DNA of 64,000 nucleotides from Paramyrothecium sp. XJ0827 (taxonomy: Eukaryota > Ascomycota > Sordariomycetes > Hypocreales > Stachybotryaceae): positions 5,580,001 to 5,644,000 of the forward strand of contig JAJFPB010000003.1 in NCBI GenBank assembly GCA_020881915.1. Direction: 5' to 3'. Positions within the stretch are counted from its first letter, which is position 1; each line of letters opens with the position of its first letter. This document shows, one piece after another, positions 46,251 through 56,258 of the stretch. The notes under the pieces were generated by a model. That model searched no databases, was not told the DNA's origin, and saw only the letters and a list, made by a program, of their open reading frames with translations. Position numbers and translations under genes: made by a program.

Positions 46251-47344
46251 ATGGAGCCTCGACCAAGTTCCGTGGCACTACCGGATCTGCCGCTCTGGCC
46301 GGTGCGTTGTTAGGACCACGACCGTGCGAGCCTTCGTAACCTTCTAACGATACGAACTATGTATAGTTCGGAACCGAGGTGCTTGGGGAGGAAGGGAGAG
46401 CCAGTGATCCCTTGCCAGCCACCTATCACTACTACGAGACCCCTAGAAGGCGTGCTGTGGGTAATCCAGCGGACGATGTATCAGACTTCTTACAAAGAGA
46501 GTTATCCGTAGGGACCTTGGCCGATATGTTGAAGCATCTATGGTTTGCCGGTGCAATGCGTCCCGCCACATCGCTGCACTTTCATGTCGCCATGGGCCGG
46601 GAGATAGCCATTGCTGACCGAATGGATCTACACCTTCTCTGGGACAACGATGGGAAGCTCTTCGTCAAGCCCGTTCCCCGCTATCTTCTCAACCCGACCT
46701 TTTGTCGCAGCAATCTGCAGTGTCCCAGCAACTGTACAGGTCAGGATCCTCCGGTTGAGAATTGCAGGTGTATTCCGCGGAAAGTCGCCCTGGGCTTTCT
46801 CTACACATACGCTTGCCTTGTATCATCGGAGAGCGACTTCTCCGCTGCCAATGAATTGCGCCTCCTGCCTCGCAGTGAAGACGATACGCCAATTGAATGG
46901 GCGGACTGGAAGATCCTAGCTAGGGACCTACTCCGTATGTACCAACGCGACCCAAGTGTCGTCCACCCACGCTTTCTACGCGCCGAGCTCCGCCTCTCCC
47001 GCATCAACACCATCCACCGCTTTACCCGTCTTCCGCCGTTCGAACCTTACATGTATAGTCGCCACAGTTACGGCAGCTTTTTCCGTGACAATCTCGCTTG
47101 GATCACCGCTGCTACTGTCTTTATTGCCCTGATGCTGGCTGCGATGCAAGTTGGCCTGGCTACACAGCGCCTTCAGGGAAACGCCGCTTTCCAGGAGGCT
47201 TCATACGGCTTCACCACCTTTGCCATTCTAGGCCCTATCTGCACCTTTGGCTTGTTGGGTTTATATGCGTTATATAATCTGATTAAAGACCTACCGTTAC
47301 TTCTTACAAGGAACCATAAACGGTCTGAGTCGAATTATGCTTAG
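46251..47344 (+). CDS. DUF6601-like fungal membrane protein
   Basis: Two exons (46251-46301, 46367-47344) around a 65-bp GTGCGT..TATAG intron with a CTAAC branch sum to 1029 nt, 342 aa. The first exon gives MEPRPSSVALPDLPLWP. The second carries DFLQRELSVGTLADMLKHLWFAG, the cysteine cluster CPSNC..CRCIPR, GFLYTYACLVSSESDF, HPRFLRAELRLSRIN, and two C-terminal membrane helices (AWITAATVFIALMLAAMQVG and the region from about residue 295). The family has no established biochemical role; its members are fungal proteins with this two-helix C-terminus. The second exon alone has no ATG before residue 66 of the spliced protein, which supports the first exon. Confidence 0.8.
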
Positions 47345-47520
47345 TTTAGTACGGGGCTAAGATACTTCTATTTATATAAACCAAGTAATATATAGTTAGC
47401 GACTGGCATACCAATCTTGAACCTTAACATGGGAACTCCACTAGGAATACTATATCCTATTCAAGTAATTAAAAGTAATCGTCATACTCTTATTCAAACA
47501 CTACTCTCTTCACGTCGTCA
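47345..47520. other. Intergenic spacer
   Basis: AT-rich 3' flank of the DUF6601-like gene; nothing specific seen. Confidence 0.4.
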
Positions 47521-48297
47521 TGGCCGATGTGGCCAAAGCCTTCGTGTTGCTCAAAATCGGTTGAGCTATCGGGTAAGATTCAACATCTAATGGCAAGGGT
47601 TAAGAAAGCGGCTTGTGAAGGTCGGATGGCGGACTCAGAGCGTCTTGTTGAAGATGTAAAATATGAGTTGGGAGCCGCTGGGGAAGAGTCGGGCAAGGCG
47701 GCGACGGCGACGGTGGACGCCGGTTCTCAGGCCAAAGATGCGTGTCTTACTTGGCTGTCTATACGGAAGTAGCACCGCAATCACGTCGCCAAGGTCATTG
47801 CGGTTGACAAAGCCTGCATTCGTGCTGCATCCGTCTCCGCCTTGGCCCAGGCCGAATTGAGGGCTGTGGAAAAGCACGAGCATACCGCTCACACTCTCGC
47901 AGCAAATGTGACTGCGACACTCACGGAGCACATCACGCTCGACTCACCGGTTTCTACGCAGAATCAGCAGCCGCCTGGGGCGAAGCGAATAGACTATACA
48001 AATGTCGTGAAGAAAGCCGTCGAAGACGCCAACAATTTGAGCGGGATCGCCAGCGACTTACAGTCTAAAGCCCGTCAGATTTCGGACAAGGTGGGGATGG
48101 GCAAGATGAAGAACGTCGCAGAGCACTTTGGCGAGGTTATGGACCATGATCTGGATCCTGAACGCGATGGCAAGAAGATTAGGCGAAGCATTGATCGGTT
48201 CGAGCGAATGGCAGCTAAGGCTACGAAGGGACGGGAGATGCAAGCCGCCGCCGAAGCTATAAGCTTGGCAGCCAAAAGGGCCGATGAGACACACTAG
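47521..48297 (+). pseudogene. Alanine-rich helical protein gene with frameshift and stop
   Basis: Starts MADVAKAFVLLK, then needs loss of one A in AAAA near 47556 to enter SVELSGKIQHLMARVKKAA. The same frame then meets TAG at 47770-47772 and continues to 48297 (HRNHVAKVIAVDKACIRAAS through KNVAEHFGEVMDHDLDPERD and ISLAAKRADETH). The whole is hydrophilic, alanine-rich and predicted helical or coiled; no domain is recognised. It lies next to the DUF6601-like and NLR-like genes, so an adaptor role once is imaginable but unsupported. A translatable 151-aa 3' part from 47842 might also be a separate small gene. Confidence 0.5.
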
Positions 48298-48720
48298 CAC
48301 CTTGGGGGGTGAAAAGGTGTTGACTCGACTGCAGGGAAGATAAATAAACGCACAATTAGAGCACCTGAAACTAAGGCAATGATAGACTCTAATTACTAGC
48401 TAATTATAGAAAAGAGTATTACTTATTTATCGCTAAATAACTATTAAAGATTAATTCATATTCTCACTGATTCTTCATATTCTCTACTTTATTTTATTTT
48501 ATAATTATAATCTTCAATAAGTTAATCCCTTCATCACAAATAGCAGGTCTACCGTCCTCTTAAAAACTTTGAATCTATTTTGAACAATGTCTAAATTGGA
48601 ATTGGTGATACCTTTCTATACACATCTGAAACAAGATTCCGTGTCCTCCGAATAGATTATTTGGAGGCAAAAGAAGTGAGGAACAACAGCACGAAGCAGA
48701 CGAAGAATCTGCATTTTTGT
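48298..48720. other. AT-rich intergenic stretch
   Basis: 48330-48550 is AT-rich without recognisable repeat. No gene seen; it holds the 3' flank of the large secreted-protein gene. Confidence 0.45.
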
Positions 48721-51700
48721 TTACCAGTTGCAAATGACAACAGGCTTGTGACCGCCACCTTGGCCACAGTCGAACCGCTCATCATGTTGCGGATCTTGGT
48801 AGCAACGAATCCCGCTTATTCCTGGGCAACTGAGCGTACCAGGGGCCTCTCGCGTTCCAGTGTAGACGCAACCATCTACGCCATGCGCGGTGAACTCCTC
48901 GATGCTGGTTGGGTAGTCTGGATCATTCAGCGTTGTGGTGGCCGTCTCAAGGGCTACAGCCTCCGTGTTGCAAACATCGACACTGTTACCTGCTGTGTTC
49001 TCAAAGGCCTTCCACATCCGCTCCCAGCTTGTCCCAGAATAGATCTCATAGATTCCGATGAGAATTGATTTGGATCGTGGTGTTGCGCCAAGGTTGTTGC
49101 ATCCATTAAGCCAGCCTGCTATGGCCCCGTCGTTGCGATCCACAGCGATATAGCTGGCACGACCAGTTTTCTGCAGTGTCGCGTAACGTACGTCAGCTCC
49201 TGAGACCCCTACGCCTCCAGCAATTTGCGGCTGAGCAAGCCATGTTGGCTTGTTAGGGTAGTTGTTAAGCCAGACCCAAGCAGCGCCATCGTGGGCTCGC
49301 GTCCAGACATAATCCGCCTTGCCGTCCCTACAGCTCAACAATTCAGCATGTGTTCGAAGCGCATCATACGTGCCACCTCCGAATGACTTACCCATTGATG
49401 TCGACAAAGGTAATCTCTTCAGGTCTCTGGCCAATGCCTGAAGCGTCCGCATCTGGCATCGACTTCCAGCTGAATGGTGGCTTCTGAGTCTCCCAGACAT
49501 TGCGATAAATCTGTGTGCCGCCGTTGGGCCGCAAGAGGATATAATCATCATAACCATCACCATCAATGTCAGCAAAACGAACATTGGCGCCAGGCCCGAG
49601 GCCCGAGGCAATAGAGCCTATGGGTTTCCAACGCCAGCCTTCTGGCCGGGACGAGTCTGGTCCCTCATTAAGGTACGCAGTCAGCTCGCCGCTCTTGGGG
49701 TCCAGAACCAAATAGTCATCCTTCCCATCACTTTTTGATGTTAGCATGCAAGCTTTACTGCCTGGGAGAAGTTTCGAGGCATACCCATCGATATCACCAA
49801 ACTGAACCTTGTGAGCAGCGCCGGCCCCTGAAGCGATCGGCTTTGCACCATTCAAAGGGCTCCATGACCACCCAAGACCATCGTTATCGGAAGGGCCTTT
49901 GTTCAAACTAACATATTCGTTAGAGAGAGTACTCTGCATCGGAGATGGGGTTTGTCAACAACTTCGCGATTGCAAGGTAAGACTTACTACACGACTGGCG
50001 CTCCTGTGTCGAGGTTGAGTGAGACGTAGTCATCAAGCTGTAGTGTTGGACTCTGAGTCAGCATCATAAATAGTGTGCAAAGAATCAAAGGAAACAAACG
50101 CCATCGCCATCAATATCAGCAAATCTTAGCCCATCAATAGCCATGGAGGTGTCGACCTTTCCACGATTATACCACAACCAGATGGCTCCATTATGGTCAA
50201 TGTAGGCATAGTCGTCCATGCCATCGCTGAAGAGAATAGAAGTTAGTAACTCCATAGCTCTGAAGATGGTGATCATATGAACTGCTTACCCATCCAGGTC
50301 GGCCAATCTTATCTCGTCGGGATCTTGTGTGATTCCATCGGCAATGGTTTTCGCAGAGCCTTGGTTGATGTACGAAGGCACTCCTTCTTTTCTTGTTGGC
50401 TGGTTCAGAAATCCGGTCAGCCCAGCTTGTCCATCCCAAATGAGGTAGTCGTCGCGACCATCGCCGTCCATCTAGAAAATCTTAGTTCAGATCAAGACTT
50501 CCACGTCTAGCTTTAATGAAAGCAAGAAACGGGAAAAGCACTTACATCCGCGAAGACAATCCTGGAGATATTGGACGCCGCACCAGTTGCAATGCCGCCC
50601 TGATTGACGAAAAGCACATCCTGGCCGCCGGGGGAACCAGTATTTAACCAGTGGCCCAAGGCACCTCCAGCGCCGATGTAGACATAGTCCGCACGGCCAT
50701 CGCCATTGATGTCTGGGAAGCGCAAAGTAGCCCAGTTGGCGTGAGGAACACCGGATGCAATTTGCCCACCAGCGACGAACTTCCATCCGTTCACCCAGTT
50801 ATCGTCTGCGCCGTAGTTCCACCAGACACGGACAGCGCCGTTATTGGGGTTGACCACCATGTAGTCCTCAAGCTGTCGGGTTCAAACAAATTAGTATCCG
50901 TCGAAAGTGCTGATTGATTGGAACTGTGTAATGCCTTACCCCATCGCCATTCATGTCCTAGGAACTGTTAGCGCAGCTGCAAAAGATAATTCGCTTTGGC
51001 AATACACACCGCAAGGAAAACAGAGTCTGCTACTCCCGCTCCACTCCCGATAATGCTGTTATTTGTTCCAGCCGGTGACCATGGCTCCGGCAAATTATTT
51101 ATCCAACATCGCATCTCTCCAGTTCTCGGGTCTAACCAAACATAGTCTGTTGAGTGTCCGATTAGTAAGACAGGACAGTGCAAAGGCCAGGTAGACAGCC
51201 GATTCCGGCAATTTATGCTATTGCCGCCAGGGAAAATAAACATACCAGCTTTCCCATCACCATTCATATCATGCAATCTGTAGACCTTGAGTTAGCGCAC
51301 TTTGTCAGCCAACGGAGCCAGACCCTCAACAACTTGCCTAACGTATCTGGGATCTAAGCGGAGCCCATCTGCGACTTTTCCAGCCTGAACCCAATTCTTC
51401 TCGTATTTCCAAGGACCGGTCCTTCCCAAGCCAAGAGCTATCTTGCCGGTGCCCTCCCACACAGGCAGGCCTTTACAAACTCTTTGCCCGCCATTTCCTG
51501 CCTTGCCCGCCGCAGCCTCGACGGCAGCCTTGGAGCTCGGCTGGACCGGGTTACGACCCCAGTTGGACGCAGGAATATCTTGGGCCAGGCCACCGTTTTC
51601 GTCGATACCAGGCAGCGACGGTTGGTCCGGGTCAGCGCCGACAGGCTTTTTGATCCAATCCTTAGGAATCTGAGATATGAAATCATACCAATAGTCTCCA

Positions 51701-53880
51701 AATTGACGGTAGCCCTGGTTCGTGGGGTGAATGCAGTCGCGAAGCGAGCTGATAGGAAACGTCGTGAAGTCCACAGTAAGAACCTTTCTACCAGCAGCGC
51801 GCCGTATTCGGACAACCTCGGGTACCAGGGCCTGATATTGAGCCGTATTTCTCTGCTGTGCCGCATCACAAGTGCTAATTATCATGGCGACCAAAATGGT
51901 GGCATCTGGGCATGCCTCAGCTATCTGGTCAATGAGTTTCCCCAGACGCTCCGCAGCGCCTTTCGGATCGTTGGCCTCTTTGGCTATACCGAGGCTTGGG
52001 TTCATGTCGTTCGTTCCAGCATGGACCAACACGATGTTGGGCCGCTGCTCCAAGGAGGGCCCAGCATGATCAGAAATGTACTTGATGGTTTTACCTGACC
52101 ATGCCGCCTGTTACCGAAACAATTAGTGTTTTAGCCGGGATTCGAAACATGAAGATACTGACGAAGTTATTACCAGACATGGAGCCACCAGCAGACTCGG
52201 TGCCTATAAAGGTAACATCATCTTCTATTCGACATGTTAGTACAAGGTTTTGCCTTTGATGACGGGGACGCAAGAAGTCGCCTGCCACGGACATACCAGA
52301 CAAGTTCTCCTGCAGCTTTAGTCTGTAACCATTACCGTCGCCTCCATCCCGGTCACTAAGGAATCCAACTGTGATGGAGTCACCAACTCCAAGAATGCGG
52401 AGCTTTGTTCCTTTTTTGACAGCCCTGCCGGGAGCTATCCCCTGCATTCTCAGCGGCGCTCTCACTTGACCCTGATACCAGGTATTATACTGGTTGAGAT
52501 AGCTCGCAGGAAATGAGGAAGCAGGTGCAAAGCCCACATTGGCATCTAAAACGGGGGGATCAGGAACATCCTCGTCGAGGTCGCATATACTGTCAGCCAT
52601 GAGGTCGTCAACCGCACCAGCATTGACAACAGTTGCCACTCCGTCATCTCCGAAGGAGAATAGATCACTGATCAAAAAGGGAGTCTGGTCATCTCCGCCG
52701 GGACTAGATACCGAATCTGGTGCTTTTGGTGAGAGGGGAAGATGGGGGTAGATGTTGCCCATGGCCTTTTGAACGTATCTTGCCAGGGCATATAGCGTCA
52801 GGCTATCGGAATTCGTCATGACCCATTTGCCTGTGTCTTTTCCGAAACGCGCAAGGGCTTTAACAAGTTCTGGATTGTACACTTTGGTAAAGATGTGTTT
52901 TATGCTCCCGTCGTCGCTCCTGGTTGCTATTCGGATAATCAGATCTGTAACGTGCTGATTGGAACCATAATCTTTAGCCTTTGCGACCCAATCAATATGC
53001 AGAAGCTCGTGAATCCATGTTCGCGCTATCATTGGTCAGAATTGTCTCGGAAGAAAGAATCGCAGGACGTAGAGCGGCTTGGATGGGGTCATCAGTATGC
53101 TCACCTTTATTCGGTATGTAGTTTTCCAAGTTCGTCCACCAGTCCTCACCCATACTTTTGTCTCCGCCAAATTTCATCATGTCATCTAGGTTCTGGGAGC
53201 CAAAATACAGCGGGCAAAAATTGATACGAGCGAGGCCGCTGTCTTCGTCTTTATTTGATGTATATGCGTGGACGCGTCTATTGGAACCACATGGACATCT
53301 GTTCTTGGGGTCGTCACAGCGAACATGGAGTCTCCAATCGAATGGTGTGGTGATGTAACCGGGCTGTATCGTGGCAAGGTTCCTGAAGATGCGTGCAGCG
53401 CACATGTTAGAGCCTGGATATAGGATGTCAACGACAAATGAAGTACAAAGCAAACGTATCTTGAATGGCACTTTGCTCTCCCTGGTTCAAAGCTGGAGGT
53501 CCTAGGTATTCCAGTGCGGCAGCCTCGTTGAAGTTGATCGCCGAGGCTTCTTTATATAACAAGTTCATAATCTTCCATGATTGTTGCCAGCCTGCGTAGA
53601 TTAGACGACGCTCGTCCACATCGCAGCCCTCCCACCCAGTCAGTCTCGTGGCCAGGTGGGTCACGTTGCTATCGAAAGTCGAGAGATCATAATTACTGAT
53701 ATCCAGAGCCGCAAGGAAGTCTTGTTCAGCAGCAGCAATGCTGATCGAACGATCCTGAATCAGCTGGTCCGGTCTGGTGTCACTGGCAGAGTCTGGGATT
53801 GTGGGACCGTGAGGAAGACCGAGTGCTAGGGGCAGAAGGCTGTACACAATTGTACCCACGAAGATGAATCGCTTCATCAT
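48721..53880 (-). CDS. Secreted modular protein: HExxH zincin-like, SGNH esterase, FG-GAP/VCBS propeller
   Basis: Fourteen exons: 53880-53456, 53382-53105, 53025-52297, 52224-52163, 52107-51338, 51277-51246, 51146-51010, 50957-50940, 50871-50546, 50471-50290, 50226-50100, 50037-49988, 49932-49392, 49327-48721. They sum to 4284 nt, 1427 aa with no frame break. A signal peptide (MMKRFIFVGTIVYSLLPLAL) leads into a cysteine-containing region and WIHELLHIDW (His240, Glu241, His244), a zinc-protease-like motif. The SGNH hydrolase follows with GDSITVG (Ser451), HAGTND (Asn531) and DCIHP (Asp622, His625), all four blocks. From about residue 755 come seven or more FG-GAP/VCBS units, each with a calcium loop such as DMNGDGKADY or DIDGDGYDDY. 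A cysteine-rich C-terminus ends the protein. Likely an extracellular esterase (CE3-like deacetylase family possible). The protease assignment rests on HExxH alone. Confidence 0.85.
50940..50957 (-). other. 18-nt microexon encoding one calcium-loop core (DMNGDG)
   Basis: Flanked by a 52-bp intron (51009-50958, GTGTGT..CCTAG) and a 68-bp intron (50939-50872, GTAAGG..GACAG). Both introns are phase 0. Skipping it would keep the frame but remove the Asp-rich loop from one propeller blade. Confidence 0.75.
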
Positions 53881-54834
53881 GAGTTCATTGGTATATGCAC
53901 ATTAGCACGAATCTTCTAATATTCATCCCTTCCATCACAAGCAGGCCGTTCCTTTCTCTTATGTCCTATCTCTTTCACTGCTCCTTTGCCTAGAGGCGCA
54001 TGCCGTGGGTCGCAATAGTTCAGCTCATGAATATTTTTCATTGACTAGCGCCAACAGGAACAGGGGACAACAAGTAGATGCAGCAAGCATATATATCGCT
54101 CAGTAGTTGATCATGACCCTACAGAGTATCATCGCGCACCGACTATGGGTCGCAGAAAACTCTAGAGCCCCACCATTTTCATCCTCCAAATGTATCTCAA
54201 CCTCAAGATCTCGGGCGGTGAGTGGGACGAGGGGGCAGGGCACTTACGACCAAAAGGTCTGGAAATGCCTCACGAGTGAGTCTAATCCAGCCTGGACCAG
54301 GGAGGCAAGGGTAGCCAGAGAGCCAAGACCGTAGCTATCGATACTCGAGCGATACTCCTGGTAAGCGTAACTGTGGATTCTTCCCATGATTCCGCAAGGA
54401 TTGCCCAAAAGCAGCTCGTTTATCATGGAGCTCAAAATCTAGATGCTTCATTTGTCGCACCAATACTTGCAAGGCTGTGCCTCTTCATGCATCAGGTTGA
54501 CGAGACTAGGACCCAACAGGTAATAAAGCGCACGATGATACAGAAATTCGACCAAGCTACAAAGCATAGCAATCTCGGAGGCAATCATCCAAGTGCTTAC
54601 TGGTAGCCCAAGCCTCGGCTTTTCCATTGGGTGGGTAAGCGCTATATCTGTGACGGGCAAAGATCCGCGAGGTGGAGCCGGCGCACCTAAAAGTTATTCA
54701 GGCTAGATGTTACCTTTGTCAGCATTCACGAAACAAAAAACCCAACTAGGTCTTTACCACCATTACCGAGATTGAGACAATTCATTCAAACGACAGCGTG
54801 ATTGCATCAATCATCAATTCTGCTTCAACTGACC
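53881..54834. other. Intergenic with possible small decayed minus-strand gene
   Basis: On the minus strand, 54700-54451 reads APAPPRGSLPVTDIALTHP, then SEIAMLCSLVEFLYHRALYYLLG. 54435-54244 reads RIHSYAYQEYRSSIDSYG, ending at a GTAAGT donor. About 54205-54108 reads EIHLEDENGGALEFSATHS to a stop. They look like exons of one gene, but phases do not join cleanly. Not recognised. Confidence 0.3.
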
Positions 54835-55464
54835 ATGAATTTGTCCGCTGCTTTCATTCTTTCAATTTTTAATTGCGCATTGAGCTTGCCCAGCATCATG
54901 GGTGTCATGGCATCATCTCCTGCCGCCGGAACAATGGCTGCAGACCAAATACAGCCCGAAACCATGGAGGAGGTTCAGGGACCCTGGTCGGAATTTGCTG
55001 ACAAGGCGATGAATCGAACCGAGTTTGGGGCTGGATCTTTGACAACTGTTCATGGATGGCCGAGCTCGGGTGGCTTCTACATCTTGAGCTGTGATGGAGT
55101 TGAGCTCGAATTCCTAGGCCTGGACCGCTTCAACCCAACCCCGAGGTCCCAGGATCATGCGGAAGAAGATGCATTCTGCGCCAAGATGCGTAGGCTAGGA
55201 GCAAAATGGTACGAGAGTGTCGACGACTACCTTCTTGAAGGGCTTCGCTCCGAGAACCAACGCAAACCATGGGTAAAGGCCTTCGGCTGGCCTGCTGGTG
55301 GAGGTGTATGGGCCTTGAAAATGTCGATTACAGATGCTGACCATAAAGGCCCGGCGCGAATACGAAACGCTTTTAGTATGGAAGAAAGGTGTCGTGAGAT
55401 TGAGAAAATGGGTGGTGTATTTTACGCTGATCCGACGAAATGCCCAGATTTGGATTTACCTTGA
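54835..55464 (+). CDS. Small secreted protein with internal duplication
   Basis: 209 aa from ATG 54835, beginning with a signal peptide (MNLSAAFILSIFNCALSLPS). An upstream in-frame ATG at 54802 would place charged residues before it. The mature part contains two related units: HGWPSSGGFYILSCDG..EEDAFCAKMRRLGAKWYES and FGWPAGGGVWALKMSI..EERCREIEKMGGVFYAD. Each unit pairs a GWP-x-GG-hydrophobic strand with a helix containing Cys and ending in an aromatic-rich GxxxY strand. No named domain is recognised. Small size, secretion and location near repeats fit an effector or extracellular defence protein, but this is inference. Confidence 0.75.
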   Translation: MNLSAAFILSIFNCALSLPSIMGVMASSPAAGTMAADQIQPETMEEVQGPWSEFADKAMNRTEFGAGSLTTVHGWPSSGGFYILSCDGVELEFLGLDRFNPTPRSQDHAEEDAFCAKMRRLGAKWYESVDDYLLEGLRSENQRKPWVKAFGWPAGGGVWALKMSITDADHKGPARIRNAFSMEERCREIEKMGGVFYADPTKCPDLDLP

Positions 55465-56258
55465 AATCGCACTACTGTTCTCAGCCTTTTCAGTTTTATG
55501 ACCTAAATTGGAGGAAATTTCATTCTATGAAGTATCTGATTTAGGACCAATTAAAAGTCTTTGTATCATAATCTGCATGACTAAATAAAATAGACACTTC
55601 ATCCGCATTTGCTCCATGACTTTAAATAGGATCAATTTGCAATTCTCGTTGTGGTCGGATTCTAGTTAAGCTGGTCCAAAAGTGCGTGCACTACGTTGCC
55701 CAGTATTCTGAAAGAGCTCGAATCGAGAAGCAGAGTACAACAACTTTCATCGTTAACAGTGCGCTTCGACGAGAAGGGAGGAGCATTCGGTCCAATACAT
55801 AACTACCTGGGTGCAAGCACAAACCTGGTTGCAGAATTTGCCCGCAAGCTATCGCTAAGAACAGACAAATGCATCATACGTGCCTGCCAGTCTCAGCAAT
55901 GGCCTGGGACTCAACAAGGCAAATTCTTAAATTTAGGTTATTTTAATAAATTTCTTAACAGACTAGATTCAAGTTCTAAAGTATAGTAGCCAGCTTAGAT
56001 AAGAAATATTTCTCTTACTGCCCTAATTAGCTATTAAAGGAGTATATATTAAAAGCACTTCAAAAAGAGAGTTAAATAGCACATTAAATTATTAAAAGAG
56101 AAGCATTTATGACCAGACTTGGCCGGGTTAATCATTCAGCGTTCTCGCTGGTACACTTTGCCGGTCCAGGCCAGCATCAGTTCGTCGCGGGGGATAAAGG
56201 TTTCGGGAGTGTGGCTCCTCCGGGAGTGTTTGATCGAAGCACCTACCTATCATGCTGT
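55465..56258. other. Intergenic, partly AT-rich
   Basis: 55700-55910 has an open plus-strand stretch (GAFGPIHNYLGASTNLVAEF) without start-site or splice support. 55920-56110 is AT-rich. No gene called. Confidence 0.4.
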
